A stretch of DNA of 39,828 nt, from NCBI GenBank assembly GCA_014360155.1, contig JACIYB010000005.1, positions 1 to 39,828 on the forward strand. Reading direction: 5' to 3'. Below are positions 17,754 to 26,035 of the stretch, one piece after another; within the stretch, counting starts at the first letter, position 1, and every line of letters starts with the position of its first letter. This DNA comes from Syntrophomonadaceae bacterium (GTDB taxonomy: Bacteria; Bacillota; Syntrophomonadia; Syntrophomonadales; Syntrophomonadaceae). The position numbers and the translations under genes are program-made. Below the pieces are notes generated by a model that had not been told where the DNA came from, made no database searches, and worked only from the letters and a program-made list of their open reading frames with translations.

Positions 17754-18512
17754 ATGGAAAAATTGCTGACCGCTCATGAACTAGCGGAGGTGTTGAACTT
17801 ATCGGTGGAAACCGTCTGGCGGTATACACGCCAGAAAAAGATTCCTGTCATTGAGTTGGGAGAAAAGCAATACAGGTACAGAATAGAAGAAGTACTGGCC
17901 GCTTTGGCCGGCGGCGGCGGGTTGGTTAAGGAAGAAAGCTCGCTTTACTCAAAACAGGGTGAATATACTTACGAGGATTACTTGAAGCTTCCTGAAGATC
18001 CGGGCTACAGGTTTGAGATTCTTGAAGGATGTCTGCTCAAAGAACCTTCTCCTTCACTGCATCACCAAAGGGTATCTTCGGCACTGTACCGCCAGTTGGC
18101 AGCTTTTTTCGACCAATTTGACCCGAAGGGCGAACTTTTTTATGCTCCTTTGGATGTCACTTTAACCGATAGGAATGTCGTACAACCGGATATATTATTT
18201 GTCTCCGGTGCCCGAAAAGACATTATGCGCAAAGAGCGGATTGACGGTCCTTGTGATCTGGTGGTGGAAATCATGTCTCCTATGAGCCGCCGCAAAGACC
18301 GGGTGCAGAAGATGGAAATCTACCGCCAAGCGGGAATTCTCCATTATTGGCTCGTGGATCCGGAGGATAACATATTAGAAGCATTTATGCTTAAGGACGG
18401 AAATTATATGCTGGTTTTTACCGGCGGACCGGGCGACCGATTTTTCCACCCGGAGTTTCCAGGGCTCAGTCTCAACCTGGATAAAGTGTTCTATCGGCCA
18501 GAGACGGATTAA
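17754..18512 (+). CDS. HTH domain - Uma2 family nuclease-fold protein
   Basis: A 252-residue fusion. Residues 1-52 are an excisionase/MerR-like helix-turn-helix (LTAHELAEVLNLSVETVWRYTRQKKIP with a following RYRIEEVL wing). Residues 70-245 are a Uma2 (DUF820) domain with the PD-(D/E)XK-type residues Asp146 in VQPDILFV and Glu172 in LVVEIMSP, and YRQAGILHYWLVDP. Uma2 proteins are predicted endonucleases that are often multicopy in bacteria; their role is unsettled. A Shine-Dalgarno site (AGGTGAGGTG) precedes the ATG, and the promoter carries a direct repeat. The HTH could bind that repeat, giving autoregulation, which is inference. Confidence 0.87.
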   Translation: MEKLLTAHELAEVLNLSVETVWRYTRQKKIPVIELGEKQYRYRIEEVLAALAGGGGLVKEESSLYSKQGEYTYEDYLKLPEDPGYRFEILEGCLLKEPSPSLHHQRVSSALYRQLAAFFDQFDPKGELFYAPLDVTLTDRNVVQPDILFVSGARKDIMRKERIDGPCDLVVEIMSPMSRRKDRVQKMEIYRQAGILHYWLVDPEDNILEAFMLKDGNYMLVFTGGPGDRFFHPEFPGLSLNLDKVFYRPETD

Positions 18513-18540
18513 TGTTCTTAATATGTTGTGCATTATTATA

Positions 18541-19038
18541 CTATCTCTTATAACCTTTATAGAGTTTCCTCATATAAAAGTTTTTATCCTCATACTCTAG
18601 TTTTATTAATTTCCCTTCCCTTATTAGTCTGGATATTATTTCCCAATCAGCACCGGCTTTGGTTAGAAATTCTTGGACAGCATCCTCCCTCATGGGATGA
18701 ACGGAAGTAATACTTAAAATGTCTTCTTCAGCATTTCCGCTAAAAACAAAATCATTGCCTTCATAACCTATAAGATATTCAACTCTATTATTATATTTGC
18801 TAAAAACTTGGAAAGCCCTGTTTATGGTGTATTCATCTGGAGCCTGTACCCGTTTATCTGCTGGAGGCCGGGTGGGAATTGATAAGTATGCTTTTACTGG
18901 ATTAACCCTAGCTAGAAATCTGGCAATATTATCAAGACACTCTTCCTTATCGTTAAGTCCTTTTATTAGCATAGTTTCTGTAACAAGTTTTTCTTTGAAA
19001 TTTTTAGAAAACTCGATTTCCCTTTTTTTGATAATCAC
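18541..19038 (-). pseudogene. Radical SAM protein (COG0731-like), C-terminal fragment
   Basis: A 165-residue frame matching only the second half of COG0731-type radical SAM proteins (wyosine-synthase-like superfamily): KLVTETMLIKGLND, the block AYLSIPTRPPADKRVQAP, and a C-terminal helix-turn-helix-like tail. The CxxxCxxC cluster motif and the first ~150 residues are missing, and nothing resembling them lies upstream. It cannot be an active radical SAM enzyme by itself. The GTG used as a start lacks a good ribosome site. It is best read as the remnant of a deletion. Confidence 0.75.
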
Positions 19039-19176
19039 TACTGATAAAAACCCAAGGGGTCATGATGTCACCCGTCAACTGATGCATTTAAACATCACAA
19101 ATTCCATTTTATGTTATTTAAAAATTAAAAAAATTTTTTAAAAACAAAATATTGATTGAATAATCTATGATCACCA

Positions 19177-19209
19177 GAAAAAAAGCCTGTCTTCGGACAG
19201 GCTTTTTTT
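19177..19209. terminator. Strong bidirectional rho-independent terminator
   Basis: AAGCCTGTC, loop TTCG, GACAGGCTT, with A-runs before and T-runs after. It can act on both strands. It ends one base before the sigma-54 promoter and shields that promoter from read-through. Confidence 0.88.
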
Positions 19210-19210
19210 C

Positions 19211-19225
19211 TGGCACGCTTTTTGC
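19211..19225 (+). promoter_or_regulatory. Sigma-54 (-24/-12) promoter
   Basis: TGGCAC (19211-19216), five bases, then TTGC (19222-19225): an exact match to the sigma-54 consensus with exact spacing. It reads toward the BcrAD/BadFG-type ATPase gene. A sigma-54 activator remnant lies 1.5 kb downstream on the same strand. Confidence 0.8.
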
Positions 19226-19273
19226 GAAGCCTTTTTATAGGGCTGCATAAGCTGTATAAGGAGGTGAGGTTTA

Positions 19274-19500
19274 TTGAATACATTAAGGTTAGATCTGGGG
19301 GCTAAAATTTAAAAGCGGTTGTTTTCGAAATAGCTGCAGTATTAGAGATGTTGGGGTTGGAATCTGAACTAACAGCTTGGTTAAGAGGGATTTATAGGAA
19401 CTTGTGCAATCAAAACTAAAGCATAACAAAGCAGCCAGAACAATTGCTAAGGAGGCATTTTTTGCAAATGGATTAACTACTGAGCAGGAGGTGAATATAG
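19274..19500 (+). pseudogene. Decayed small ORF behind the sigma-54 promoter
   Basis: A very good ribosome site (AAGGAGGTGAG, 19258-19268) leads to a TTG start at 19274, but the frame stops after 12 codons (NTLRLDLGAKI). Coding-like sequence goes on in a second frame (KAVVFEIAAVLEMLGLESEL) and then a third (HNKAARTIAKEAFFANGL). The pattern fits a protein of about 75 residues with two frameshifts. The family was not recognised. Confidence 0.45.
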
Positions 19501-20271
19501 CTGTACACGTTAGGAATAGACATAGGGTCTGCAGCTTCAAAAGCAGTAATTCTCGAAGACGGCAAAAATATAGTGGCTAGTAAAGTTATAGCCTCTGGAA
19601 CTGGAACCAGTGGCCCGATTAGAGTCTTTGAAGAAGTACTTGTTCAAGCACGTATTGATGCACAAGATATAGTTAGGATGGTTGCTACAGGTTATGGACG
19701 TATGACTTTCAAAGGAGTTGACCGGCAAATAAGCGAAATCACCTGCCATGCAAGAGGGGTGAGTCATTTGGTTCCTACAGCGCGGACAATTATTGATATC
19801 GGTGGGCAAGATGCCAAAATAATCAAAATCTCAGATAAAGGCAAAGTTCTGAATTTTTTAATGAATGATAAATGTGCTGCTGGTACAGGGAGGTTTTTGG
19901 AAGTAATGTCTCGAGTATTGGAAACAACAGTCGATCAATTGGGAAGTTTGGGTAGCAAATCGGCTAAAGCGGCAGCAATAAGCAGTACATGTACTGTATT
20001 TGCTGAATCTGAAGTTATTTCACAGTTAGCTGCAGGGATCTTAAAAGAGGATATAGCTGCCGGAGTCCACCAGGCTGTAGCTCGCCGTGTGGCAGGTCTG
20101 GCTCGGAGAGTCGGAATCGAAGAAGATGTAATTCTTACTGGCGGTGTGGCTCAGAATCCGGGAGTTTTAGAAGCTTTAGGAAAACAGCTTAAAACTATGG
20201 TCAAATCAGCACCTATTCCCCAATTTACTGGTGCTTTGGGAGCCGCAATTATTGCATGGGAAGAGCTCTAA
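19501..20271 (+). CDS. BcrAD/BadFG-type ATPase (2-hydroxyacyl-CoA dehydratase activator-like), CTG start
   Basis: A protein of 256 residues if read from CTG at 19501. It belongs to the ASKHA activator family, which hydrolyses ATP to send electrons to 2-hydroxyacyl-CoA dehydratases or benzoyl-CoA reductases. Visible marks are the phosphate loop GIDIGSAASKAVILEDG at the N-terminus, IDIGGQDAKII, the cluster-binding region MNDKCAAGTGRFLEVM and SSTCTVFAESEVIS (two Cys for the intersubunit 4Fe-4S), and LTGGVAQNPGV. No ATG, GTG or TTG can supply the first phosphate loop: TAG stands just before the CTG, and the next GTG is at 19573. AGGAGGTG sits seven bases before the CTG. No dehydratase subunits are in the window. 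Confidence 0.8.
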   Translation: MYTLGIDIGSAASKAVILEDGKNIVASKVIASGTGTSGPIRVFEEVLVQARIDAQDIVRMVATGYGRMTFKGVDRQISEITCHARGVSHLVPTARTIIDIGGQDAKIIKISDKGKVLNFLMNDKCAAGTGRFLEVMSRVLETTVDQLGSLGSKSAKAAAISSTCTVFAESEVISQLAAGILKEDIAAGVHQAVARRVAGLARRVGIEEDVILTGGVAQNPGVLEALGKQLKTMVKSAPIPQFTGALGAAIIAWEEL

Positions 20272-20355
20272 CAGCTTTGCTTTTAAAGCCGACTACTAAT
20301 CAGGCAACCTAACGCTTAAGGTCGTATTTATTAAACCTTTTAGGGAGGGATTTTA

Positions 20356-20730
20356 ATGACACATAAAACGAAAGCAGTTACTACAGCCGCTATTATAGGA
20401 ACAGCTGCAGTATGGTTTGGGTCGCATGCTGGTGGAGGTTTCGCTACCGGTAACCAAGCAGTTAATTTTTTTGTTAAATTTGGTTGGCATTCGATTTGGG
20501 TACCGGTTTTATCTATGTTGATATTAGCGCTTTGTTTTAGGGAAGGGCTAATAATGGCAGAACGGCATAAGACCTACGATTATCGTTCTTTTACTACTAA
20601 GCTGTATGAGCCCTACGATAAAATATTTGCTAATCTATATGAAATATGTTATATAATCATGGCTTTTCTGGCTGTAGGTGCCGCAATTGCTGGAGCAGCT
20701 GCGTTGCTTCAACTTTACAGGTGCGAGTAA
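20356..20730 (+). pseudogene. YkvI-like membrane protein, N-terminal fragment
   Basis: A frame of 124 residues whose first ~118 match the start of YkvI-type integral membrane proteins (about 350 residues, ten or so helices): IIGTAAVWFGSHAGGGFATG, then a second and third membrane segment. At about base 20708 the homology ends mid-helix and five unrelated residues lead to a stop. The remaining two thirds are missing. An AGGGAGG site precedes the ATG. It follows the BcrAD-type ATPase by 84 bases and was probably in the same sigma-54-driven operon. Confidence 0.75.
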
Positions 20731-21421
20731 AAAGGGAAAACCAGGACTTTTTGAGATTGCCCAGAAAGGGACTCTCTTTTTAGATGAAATAGGTGAGTTG
20801 CCGCTTAATCTACAAGTAAAAATTCTCAGGTTTTTAGAAACCCGTGAGATAACCAGAGTAGGAGACTATAAGCCTTTTTCTGTAGATGTGAGAATATTGG
20901 CAGCTACTAATCGAGACTTAGAAGCGATGGTTAACAAAGGCGAATTTAGAGAAGATTTGTATTATCGTTTAAATGTTGTTCAAATCAAAATTCCTCCTTT
21001 AAGAGAACGCATAGATGATGTTGGGCCTTTGAGTTTTTATTACCTTAACCAGTTCAACAGTCAGTATAACCAAAAAAAACGTATGAGTTATGATGTGCTG
21101 AAAGAAATGCAAAGGTATGATTGGCCTGGGAACATAAGAGAGCTTAAAAATGTTATAGAACATATGGTAGTTGTTAGCAATGGGCAATATTTTGATGTAA
21201 ATGACTTGCCTTTTTATAAGGGAGATTATGAGCCGGAATTGCCTGTTATTTCAGTATCAGGTATAATTCCACTTTCCGAAGCTGTAGCTGAAGTAGAAAA
21301 GCAAATCCTTTCAAGTGCTCTTAAACAGTGCAAAAGCACCAGAAATATTGCTAAAATGGTGAAAATGAACCAATCGACTGTTGTGCGTAAAATGAAAAAA
21401 TACGGTCTGAGCAGCTTATAA
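20678..21421 (+). pseudogene. Sigma-54-dependent activator, C-terminal fragment
   Basis: The frame contains the later part of an NtrC-type AAA+ domain: it picks up at FTGASKKGKPGLF (the GAFTGA loop, losing the first GA), then FLDEIGELP (Walker B), VRILAATNRDLE and the arginine-finger region, with PGNIRELKN at the end of the AAA+ part. A TyrR/Fis-like HTH closes it (NQSTVVRKMKKYGL). The sensor domain and the Walker A half are missing, so it cannot hydrolyse ATP or remodel sigma-54. The first ~11 residues come from the YkvI gene in another frame. It was most likely the local regulator of the sigma-54 promoter at 19211. Confidence 0.8.
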
Positions 21422-21495
21422 GATTCTCGATAAAAGAATGAATATTAGTAGTTATTCTCCTGCCCAATTTGTTAACCATGAGCAAGATCATAAAT

Positions 21496-21738
21496 TCATG
21501 AATTTTTCAGAAGTTCAAGCCCTTTAGGAGTTATCCTTGCTCCTTCGAGAAAGACCATTACAGCTTTATTTCCACGACCAGCCCTTTCTACCCTGGCTCC
21601 TTCAATCAGTTCATTGTCCATCATGCGATCAATAATATCTCCATACTGGTGGAAGCTTATCTTATACTCGATCCATTTTGGTATCTGCTTTTTCTTAATT
21701 TCCGTAAGAATGGATATAATTATTTCGTTCTCACTCAT
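21496..21738 (-). CDS. YjcQ-like small winged-helix protein
   Basis: An 80-residue protein with a short N-terminal helix (IIISILTEIKKKQ), a helix pair YGDIIDRMMDNELIEGARV and a C-terminal ITPKGLELL, the layout of YjcQ-type winged-helix proteins. Such proteins are often of phage or plasmid origin. A GTGAGG site lies six bases before the ATG. It stands alone between the sigma-54 island and the B12 operon, and its function is not known. Confidence 0.6.
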   Translation of the reverse strand: MSENEIIISILTEIKKKQIPKWIEYKISFHQYGDIIDRMMDNELIEGARVERAGRGNKAVMVFLEGARITPKGLELLKNS

Positions 21739-21848
21739 TGTTGCCTCACCATTTTATACAATTATATAAGCTCAACTTTATACATGCTTAACTAATTTTA
21801 TTATAATTATGCATTGTTTGCCCAGTTTTCTTTTCCTGGCTCATTATT

Positions 21849-23249
21849 TTATAACCTGCTGTGAAACCATTTATGACAACAATCCAGAAAATTCGAGGTG
21901 GCCTGAAATGAAGACATAAAGTGTAAATGGAGGTAGGAAGCCAGAAGATTGCCTGAAGCGTACCCATCAAATTTATTATCATTTCCTCTGAGAGAGAAAG
22001 CCCAGGGAAAAGGAATTTGCTTGGGAATAAAGTTTGAATAATGAAATTCATGCCCACGAAGCACTTCATGAGTCCCGCAGAAGATGTTGGGTTTGAGTGC
22101 CTGTGCTGTTCTATATCCCATTCCCACCAGCCGTCTTTTCATCCGGCATTTACCTGGAATAACTCCAGACATAGGATAAGAAGCGCCTTCCTGGTCGACT
22201 AGATTTTCGCAGAGGAACATAAACCCTCCACATTCGGTATAAATGGGCATCCCTTGAGCGTGGGCATTTTGGAGATTTTTAAGCATTTCTGAGTTATCTG
22301 TAAGCTGTTCGGCAAAAAGTTCCGGAAATCCGCCTCCTATTAAAATTCCCCCTATTTCGGGAGGAATTTTTCGGTCGTTCAGGGGACTGAAGGGGACCAA
22401 TTCCACACCGAACTTTCGCAGGAAGTTTAGACCGGCCTGGTAATAGAAGTTGAAGGCTTGGTCCCAAGCATAAGCTAGTCTTATCTTATACTCAGGAAAA
22501 TCTGTTTTCAGATAGTGAGATTCTGCCCTTTCTTCGCATTTAATTCCAGAAATATCATAAGCCTTCCCGGCAGTTTTCAAAAGCTCAGCCAAATCAACCT
22601 GCCTGGAAATCATTTTCGTCAGCTGGTCGAATGTCTGTTTAACTTCGTGCTGTTCAATTACAGGCACAAGCCCCAGATGCCTCTCTGGAAAGCGGGGGAT
22701 GCTCCCCTCTTGCACTGCTCCGAACACCTGAATCCCGAATTCCATAAAGCTTGACTTTACGATTTCCAAGTGGCTGGAGCTTCGAACTCGATTAAGGATA
22801 ACCCCGGCTAGATGCAAATCAGGATCCATAGCCCGGCAGCCCATAAATTCCGCAACTGCACTTCGCGCTTGAGAGCTTACGTCGACAACTAAAATCACAG
22901 GACAACCTATAAGCTTAGCCATTTCCGCAGTACTTGCTCTTTCACCTCCGCCTCTCAATCCGTCAAAAAGACCCATGACCCCTTCAATAACAGCGACGTC
23001 TACATCGGCAACAGCTTCTTCATAGAGCTTTTTGACCTGGGAAGGGGGCAGAAGCCAAGTGTCCAGGTTATGCGACCAGCGTCCCGTTACTGCTGTATGA
23101 TAACCAGGATCGATAAAATCAGGCCCTACTTTGAAACCCTGGACCCGGTAACCGTGCTGGACCAGTGCGCCCATCAGACCTGTCGCAATACTGGTTTTAC
23201 CTGCACTGCTCCGAGCTGCTGCAATCATCAGACACGGTTTTTTAATCAT
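21849..23249 (-). CDS. cbiA: Cobyrinate a,c-diamide synthase CbiA
   Basis: A 466-residue amidotransferase of normal length and last gene of the B12 operon. The N-terminal ATPase domain has the P-loop AARSSAGKTS at 11-20, KVGPDFIDPGYH, and EGVMGLFDG. The C-terminal class I glutaminase domain has the nucleophile Cys in YTECGGFMF near residue 335. It amidates the a and c carboxylates of cobyrinic acid using glutamine and ATP. The next gene downstream is YjcQ-like on the same strand; the ~110 bases between show no strong terminator. Confidence 0.94.
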   Translation of the reverse strand: MIKKPCLMIAAARSSAGKTSIATGLMGALVQHGYRVQGFKVGPDFIDPGYHTAVTGRWSHNLDTWLLPPSQVKKLYEEAVADVDVAVIEGVMGLFDGLRGGGERASTAEMAKLIGCPVILVVDVSSQARSAVAEFMGCRAMDPDLHLAGVILNRVRSSSHLEIVKSSFMEFGIQVFGAVQEGSIPRFPERHLGLVPVIEQHEVKQTFDQLTKMISRQVDLAELLKTAGKAYDISGIKCEERAESHYLKTDFPEYKIRLAYAWDQAFNFYYQAGLNFLRKFGVELVPFSPLNDRKIPPEIGGILIGGGFPELFAEQLTDNSEMLKNLQNAHAQGMPIYTECGGFMFLCENLVDQEGASYPMSGVIPGKCRMKRRLVGMGYRTAQALKPNIFCGTHEVLRGHEFHYSNFIPKQIPFPWAFSLRGNDNKFDGYASGNLLASYLHLHFMSSFQATSNFLDCCHKWFHSRL

Positions 23250-23309
23250 CTTATCTTCCTCCGTACGATTTTAAGTTAATTTTAAGTTAAGCTGAACCGG
23301 CTATAACAA

Positions 23310-24353
23310 CTATAATCCAGCCTGACCCCGGGCAAGTGCCAATAAGGCATTTACAATGGCCACAGCAACTGAGCTGCCTCCCCTGGGGCCGAGCATGGTT
23401 ATATAAGGAACAGATTGGTTAGCCAAACGCGCCTTGATTTCAGCAGCTCCAACAAAACCAACCGGAACTCCAATGATCAGCTTCGGTTTAATCCCCTGTT
23501 CACTCTGCTGCAATAATTCGACCAGTGCTGTAGGAGAATTCCCGATCACGATTACTTTGTCCTGGAATTGGTCGCAGAACAGCCGGACAGCCATAAGCGC
23601 TCTTGTCACATTGTTTTTCTGCGCCATTATTTTTACTTCAGGATGATGCGAGTAACAAACAGCCTTTACTCCCAATTCCTCTAAAGCAACGCGATTAATC
23701 CCGGCTTTAACCATTTCTACATCACAAAACAAAACTGTACCTTGGCTCAAAGCCGCAATTCCCACATCGACAGCCTGAGGATGAAAACGAAGGAGGGAAG
23801 CAGTAACAACATCCCCAGTGGAATGGACAACCCGGCGAACTATTTCTCCTTGATTGTCTGAAAATTTTTCCTTTAATGTCTTATAACCTATGGCCTGCTC
23901 CACCAACTTCCTGCTCTGAGCCACAATCTCCCGCGGATCTAATAAATAGTCATCTGCAAACGATTCTCCGCTGTCAACAAAACCTCCTGCAGCATATACT
24001 TTTTCTGCCAAGATTTCCGCAATCCGGGGATCAGGGCCTAAAACGGGAGTAATATGTAATTGGATTTCTCCCTTCAATTTGGCGTGTAAACGCGCAATCG
24101 CTTGCGGAAGATCTTCATTGACGTGAACTCCTGGAAAAAGAAAAACAGGAACGATGATTATTTTTTTTATCCCCTCTTTAATCAATTGAGATACACCTTC
24201 TTCCAAAGAAGGCTGACGGAATTGGAAGAACACAGGAAACACCCGGGTTCTTAGATACCCTTGGACCAATTCAGCTAGCTCAAACAGACATTCATTGGCA
24301 GATTCCAATCTGCTGCCGTGTCCCAGCAGCAAAACTCCTTGTTTTTCCACCAT
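23310..24353 (-). CDS. CbiX-CbiC fusion: cobaltochelatase + cobalt-precorrin-8 methylmutase
   Basis: A 347-residue two-domain protein. Residues 1-123 are a short CbiX-type chelatase with metal-binding His12 (LLLGHGSR) and His77 (FPGVHVNEDLP), which inserts cobalt into sirohydrochlorin. Residues 135-345 are CbiC, with catalytic His177 in RRVVHSTGD, VMVKAGI-like FCDVEMVKAGIN and GVPVGFVGAAE; it moves the C11 methyl group to C12 to make cobyrinic acid. The single polypeptide joins the first and next-to-last ring steps of the anaerobic route. Only one such chelatase domain is seen in the operon. Confidence 0.9.
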   Translation of the reverse strand: MVEKQGVLLLGHGSRLESANECLFELAELVQGYLRTRVFPVFFQFRQPSLEEGVSQLIKEGIKKIIIVPVFLFPGVHVNEDLPQAIARLHAKLKGEIQLHITPVLGPDPRIAEILAEKVYAAGGFVDSGESFADDYLLDPREIVAQSRKLVEQAIGYKTLKEKFSDNQGEIVRRVVHSTGDVVTASLLRFHPQAVDVGIAALSQGTVLFCDVEMVKAGINRVALEELGVKAVCYSHHPEVKIMAQKNNVTRALMAVRLFCDQFQDKVIVIGNSPTALVELLQQSEQGIKPKLIIGVPVGFVGAAEIKARLANQSVPYITMLGPRGGSSVAVAIVNALLALARGQAGL

Positions 24354-24413
24354 AATTCCTCCTCCTCTAAAGCCTTAATTTTCAATTGCCTGGCAGATGG
24401 TTTGCTTGATCTA

Positions 24414-25211
24414 TCAGGTCGAGAACCTGTATATTTTTTCAGCCCAGGAATATACCTCGGCAATGTCGGCCGTTTTAGCATAATCGTGTTTCACATTGGC
24501 AATAATTGGAGGCCGCTTTACCACTACTACAGGGATACCCAGATTGCATGCTGCTGCCACCTTTATCTTGGTCCCTCCTGCATCTCCGCTTTCCTTGGTA
24601 ACGAAAATTTCAGCCTCATATTCTGCTAGCAAAGCCTCGTTGGTTTTTTGGCTTCCTGGTCCCCGGATGGCCACGATCTGATCAGGATACAGGCCCAGTT
24701 GATAACACGCCTGCAACGATTCGATAACAGGCAGTACCCGTACGATGAACTGGTGATTTTGCAGCAGGTGATGAGTTAAAAAAAACGGGAGAGCCTTCGT
24801 GCCGATAGCCAAAAACACTCTCCTGCCGCTCAAAGAGATTATTTTGGCGACAGCTTCTTTCCAGTCATTTGCCAGATGAATCAGGGGGTTGTCCCTAGGT
24901 AAAGAAACCTGGGGCCTTTCCCAGTACAAGTAAGGCAGGCCAAGACGAGCAGATGCTTCCCGGGCAAGCTGAGAAATCTGCGTGGCAAATGGATGGGTAG
25001 CATCAAGAATCCCCCTAATATCGTGCTTTTTGATTAAAGCCAGCAGCCGCTCTGTATCGAGAGTTCCTTCATAAACGGATAAATCCGGGATAGGGTAAAG
25101 GAGGCTGGCTCCATACGGGGTGGTAACACTGGCCAGTACTTTATACCCTCTTTTTGCTAATAGTGCAGCTAATTCCCTGGCATCACGAGTTCCCGCAAGA
25201 ACCAATATCAT
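24414..25211 (-). CDS. cbiJ: Cobalt-precorrin-6A reductase
   Basis: A 265-residue CbiJ/CobK protein of normal length, starting MILVLAGTRDARELAALL, with DATHPFATQIS, LPYLYWERP, RVFLAIGTKAL and VTKESGDAGGTKIKVAAA, all characteristic. It reduces cobalt-precorrin-6A using a nicotinamide cofactor. Its ATG overlaps the end of cbiH by four bases, indicating translational coupling. Confidence 0.94.
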   Translation of the reverse strand: MILVLAGTRDARELAALLAKRGYKVLASVTTPYGASLLYPIPDLSVYEGTLDTERLLALIKKHDIRGILDATHPFATQISQLAREASARLGLPYLYWERPQVSLPRDNPLIHLANDWKEAVAKIISLSGRRVFLAIGTKALPFFLTHHLLQNHQFIVRVLPVIESLQACYQLGLYPDQIVAIRGPGSQKTNEALLAEYEAEIFVTKESGDAGGTKIKVAAACNLGIPVVVVKRPPIIANVKHDYAKTADIAEVYSWAEKIYRFST

Positions 25212-26035
25212 AACTCATACCCCCGCGGTGTAATCAAATACCCTTCTTTCATGTAAGTCTGGGAATTACCCACAATCACCAGGGAACTCATATCTATTTT
25301 CAACCCGGTAAAACGGGCAAGATCAGAAATAAACGCCTGTTCACCTTGCCTTCCAGCATCCGAAACAATCCCGACGGGTGTTTCCGGGGAACGATAATGA
25401 AGGAGAATCTTCTGGGCTTCTTCGATTTGCGTCACCCTGTTCCTGCTTTTAGGGTTGTAAAAAACAATTACGAAGTCACCTGCTGCTGCGGCTTCTATTC
25501 TCCGGCAAATTACTTTCCAAGGAGTGAGAATATCGCTCAAGCTGATTACTGCAAAGTCATGCATCAAAGGAGCACCCAGCAAGCTTGCTGCTGCTGAGGC
25601 CGCAGTAATACCTGGGACAATTTCAAGATCAATTTCTTTATGGTGACCTGAGCTTAATAAGACTTCTAAGACCAACCCTGCCATCCCGTAAATTCCGGAA
25701 TCACCGCTGCTGACGACAGCTACCTGAAGCCCGTCAAGGGCGAGTTTAACAGCAGTCTTCGCTCGTTCCAATTCTTTTCGCATTCCAGTTCCTTCGTGGT
25801 ACTGGTTGGGGGGAAGTATTTCTTTGAGTAAATGCAGATATGTACGATATCCAATAACCGCATCAGAAATGAGCAGAATTTCAAGTGCGCGCTTGCTCAA
25901 ATCCTTCGGATTACCCGGTCCGATTCCGACCACAGCAATCCTGCCTCGGCGAGGGCTACTGTAACTTTTCCCACCTTTGTTTTCGGTAAGATGATCTTTC
26001 CTTTCGGTACGGACGCCAATGCTGCTGGTTCGCAT
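25208..26035 (-). CDS. cbiH: Cobalt-precorrin-3B C17-methyltransferase
   Basis: An SAM-dependent methyltransferase of about 275 residues. RGRIAVVGIGPGNPKDLS opens the tetrapyrrole methylase fold, followed by VVSSGDSGIYGMA and VPGITAASAAASLLGAPL. It methylates C17 and contracts the ring. I take the ATG at 26035, preceded by GGAGGA two bases away; the frame is open to 26131, but that stretch is the coding tail of cbiG. Even so it overlaps cbiG by 139 bases, unusual for this operon. A short extra N-terminal region of about 30 charged residues precedes the domain. Confidence 0.9.
   Translation of the reverse strand: MRTSSIGVRTERKDHLTENKGGKSYSSPRRGRIAVVGIGPGNPKDLSKRALEILLISDAVIGYRTYLHLLKEILPPNQYHEGTGMRKELERAKTAVKLALDGLQVAVVSSGDSGIYGMAGLVLEVLLSSGHHKEIDLEIVPGITAASAAASLLGAPLMHDFAVISLSDILTPWKVICRRIEAAAAGDFVIVFYNPKSRNRVTQIEEAQKILLHYRSPETPVGIVSDAGRQGEQAFISDLARFTGLKIDMSSLVIVGNSQTYMKEGYLITPRGYEL

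Noticed and set aside
19289-19809. Minus-strand open frames opposite the BcrAD-type ATPase gene
   Set aside because: They are antisense to strongly family-like coding sequence and have no ribosome sites.
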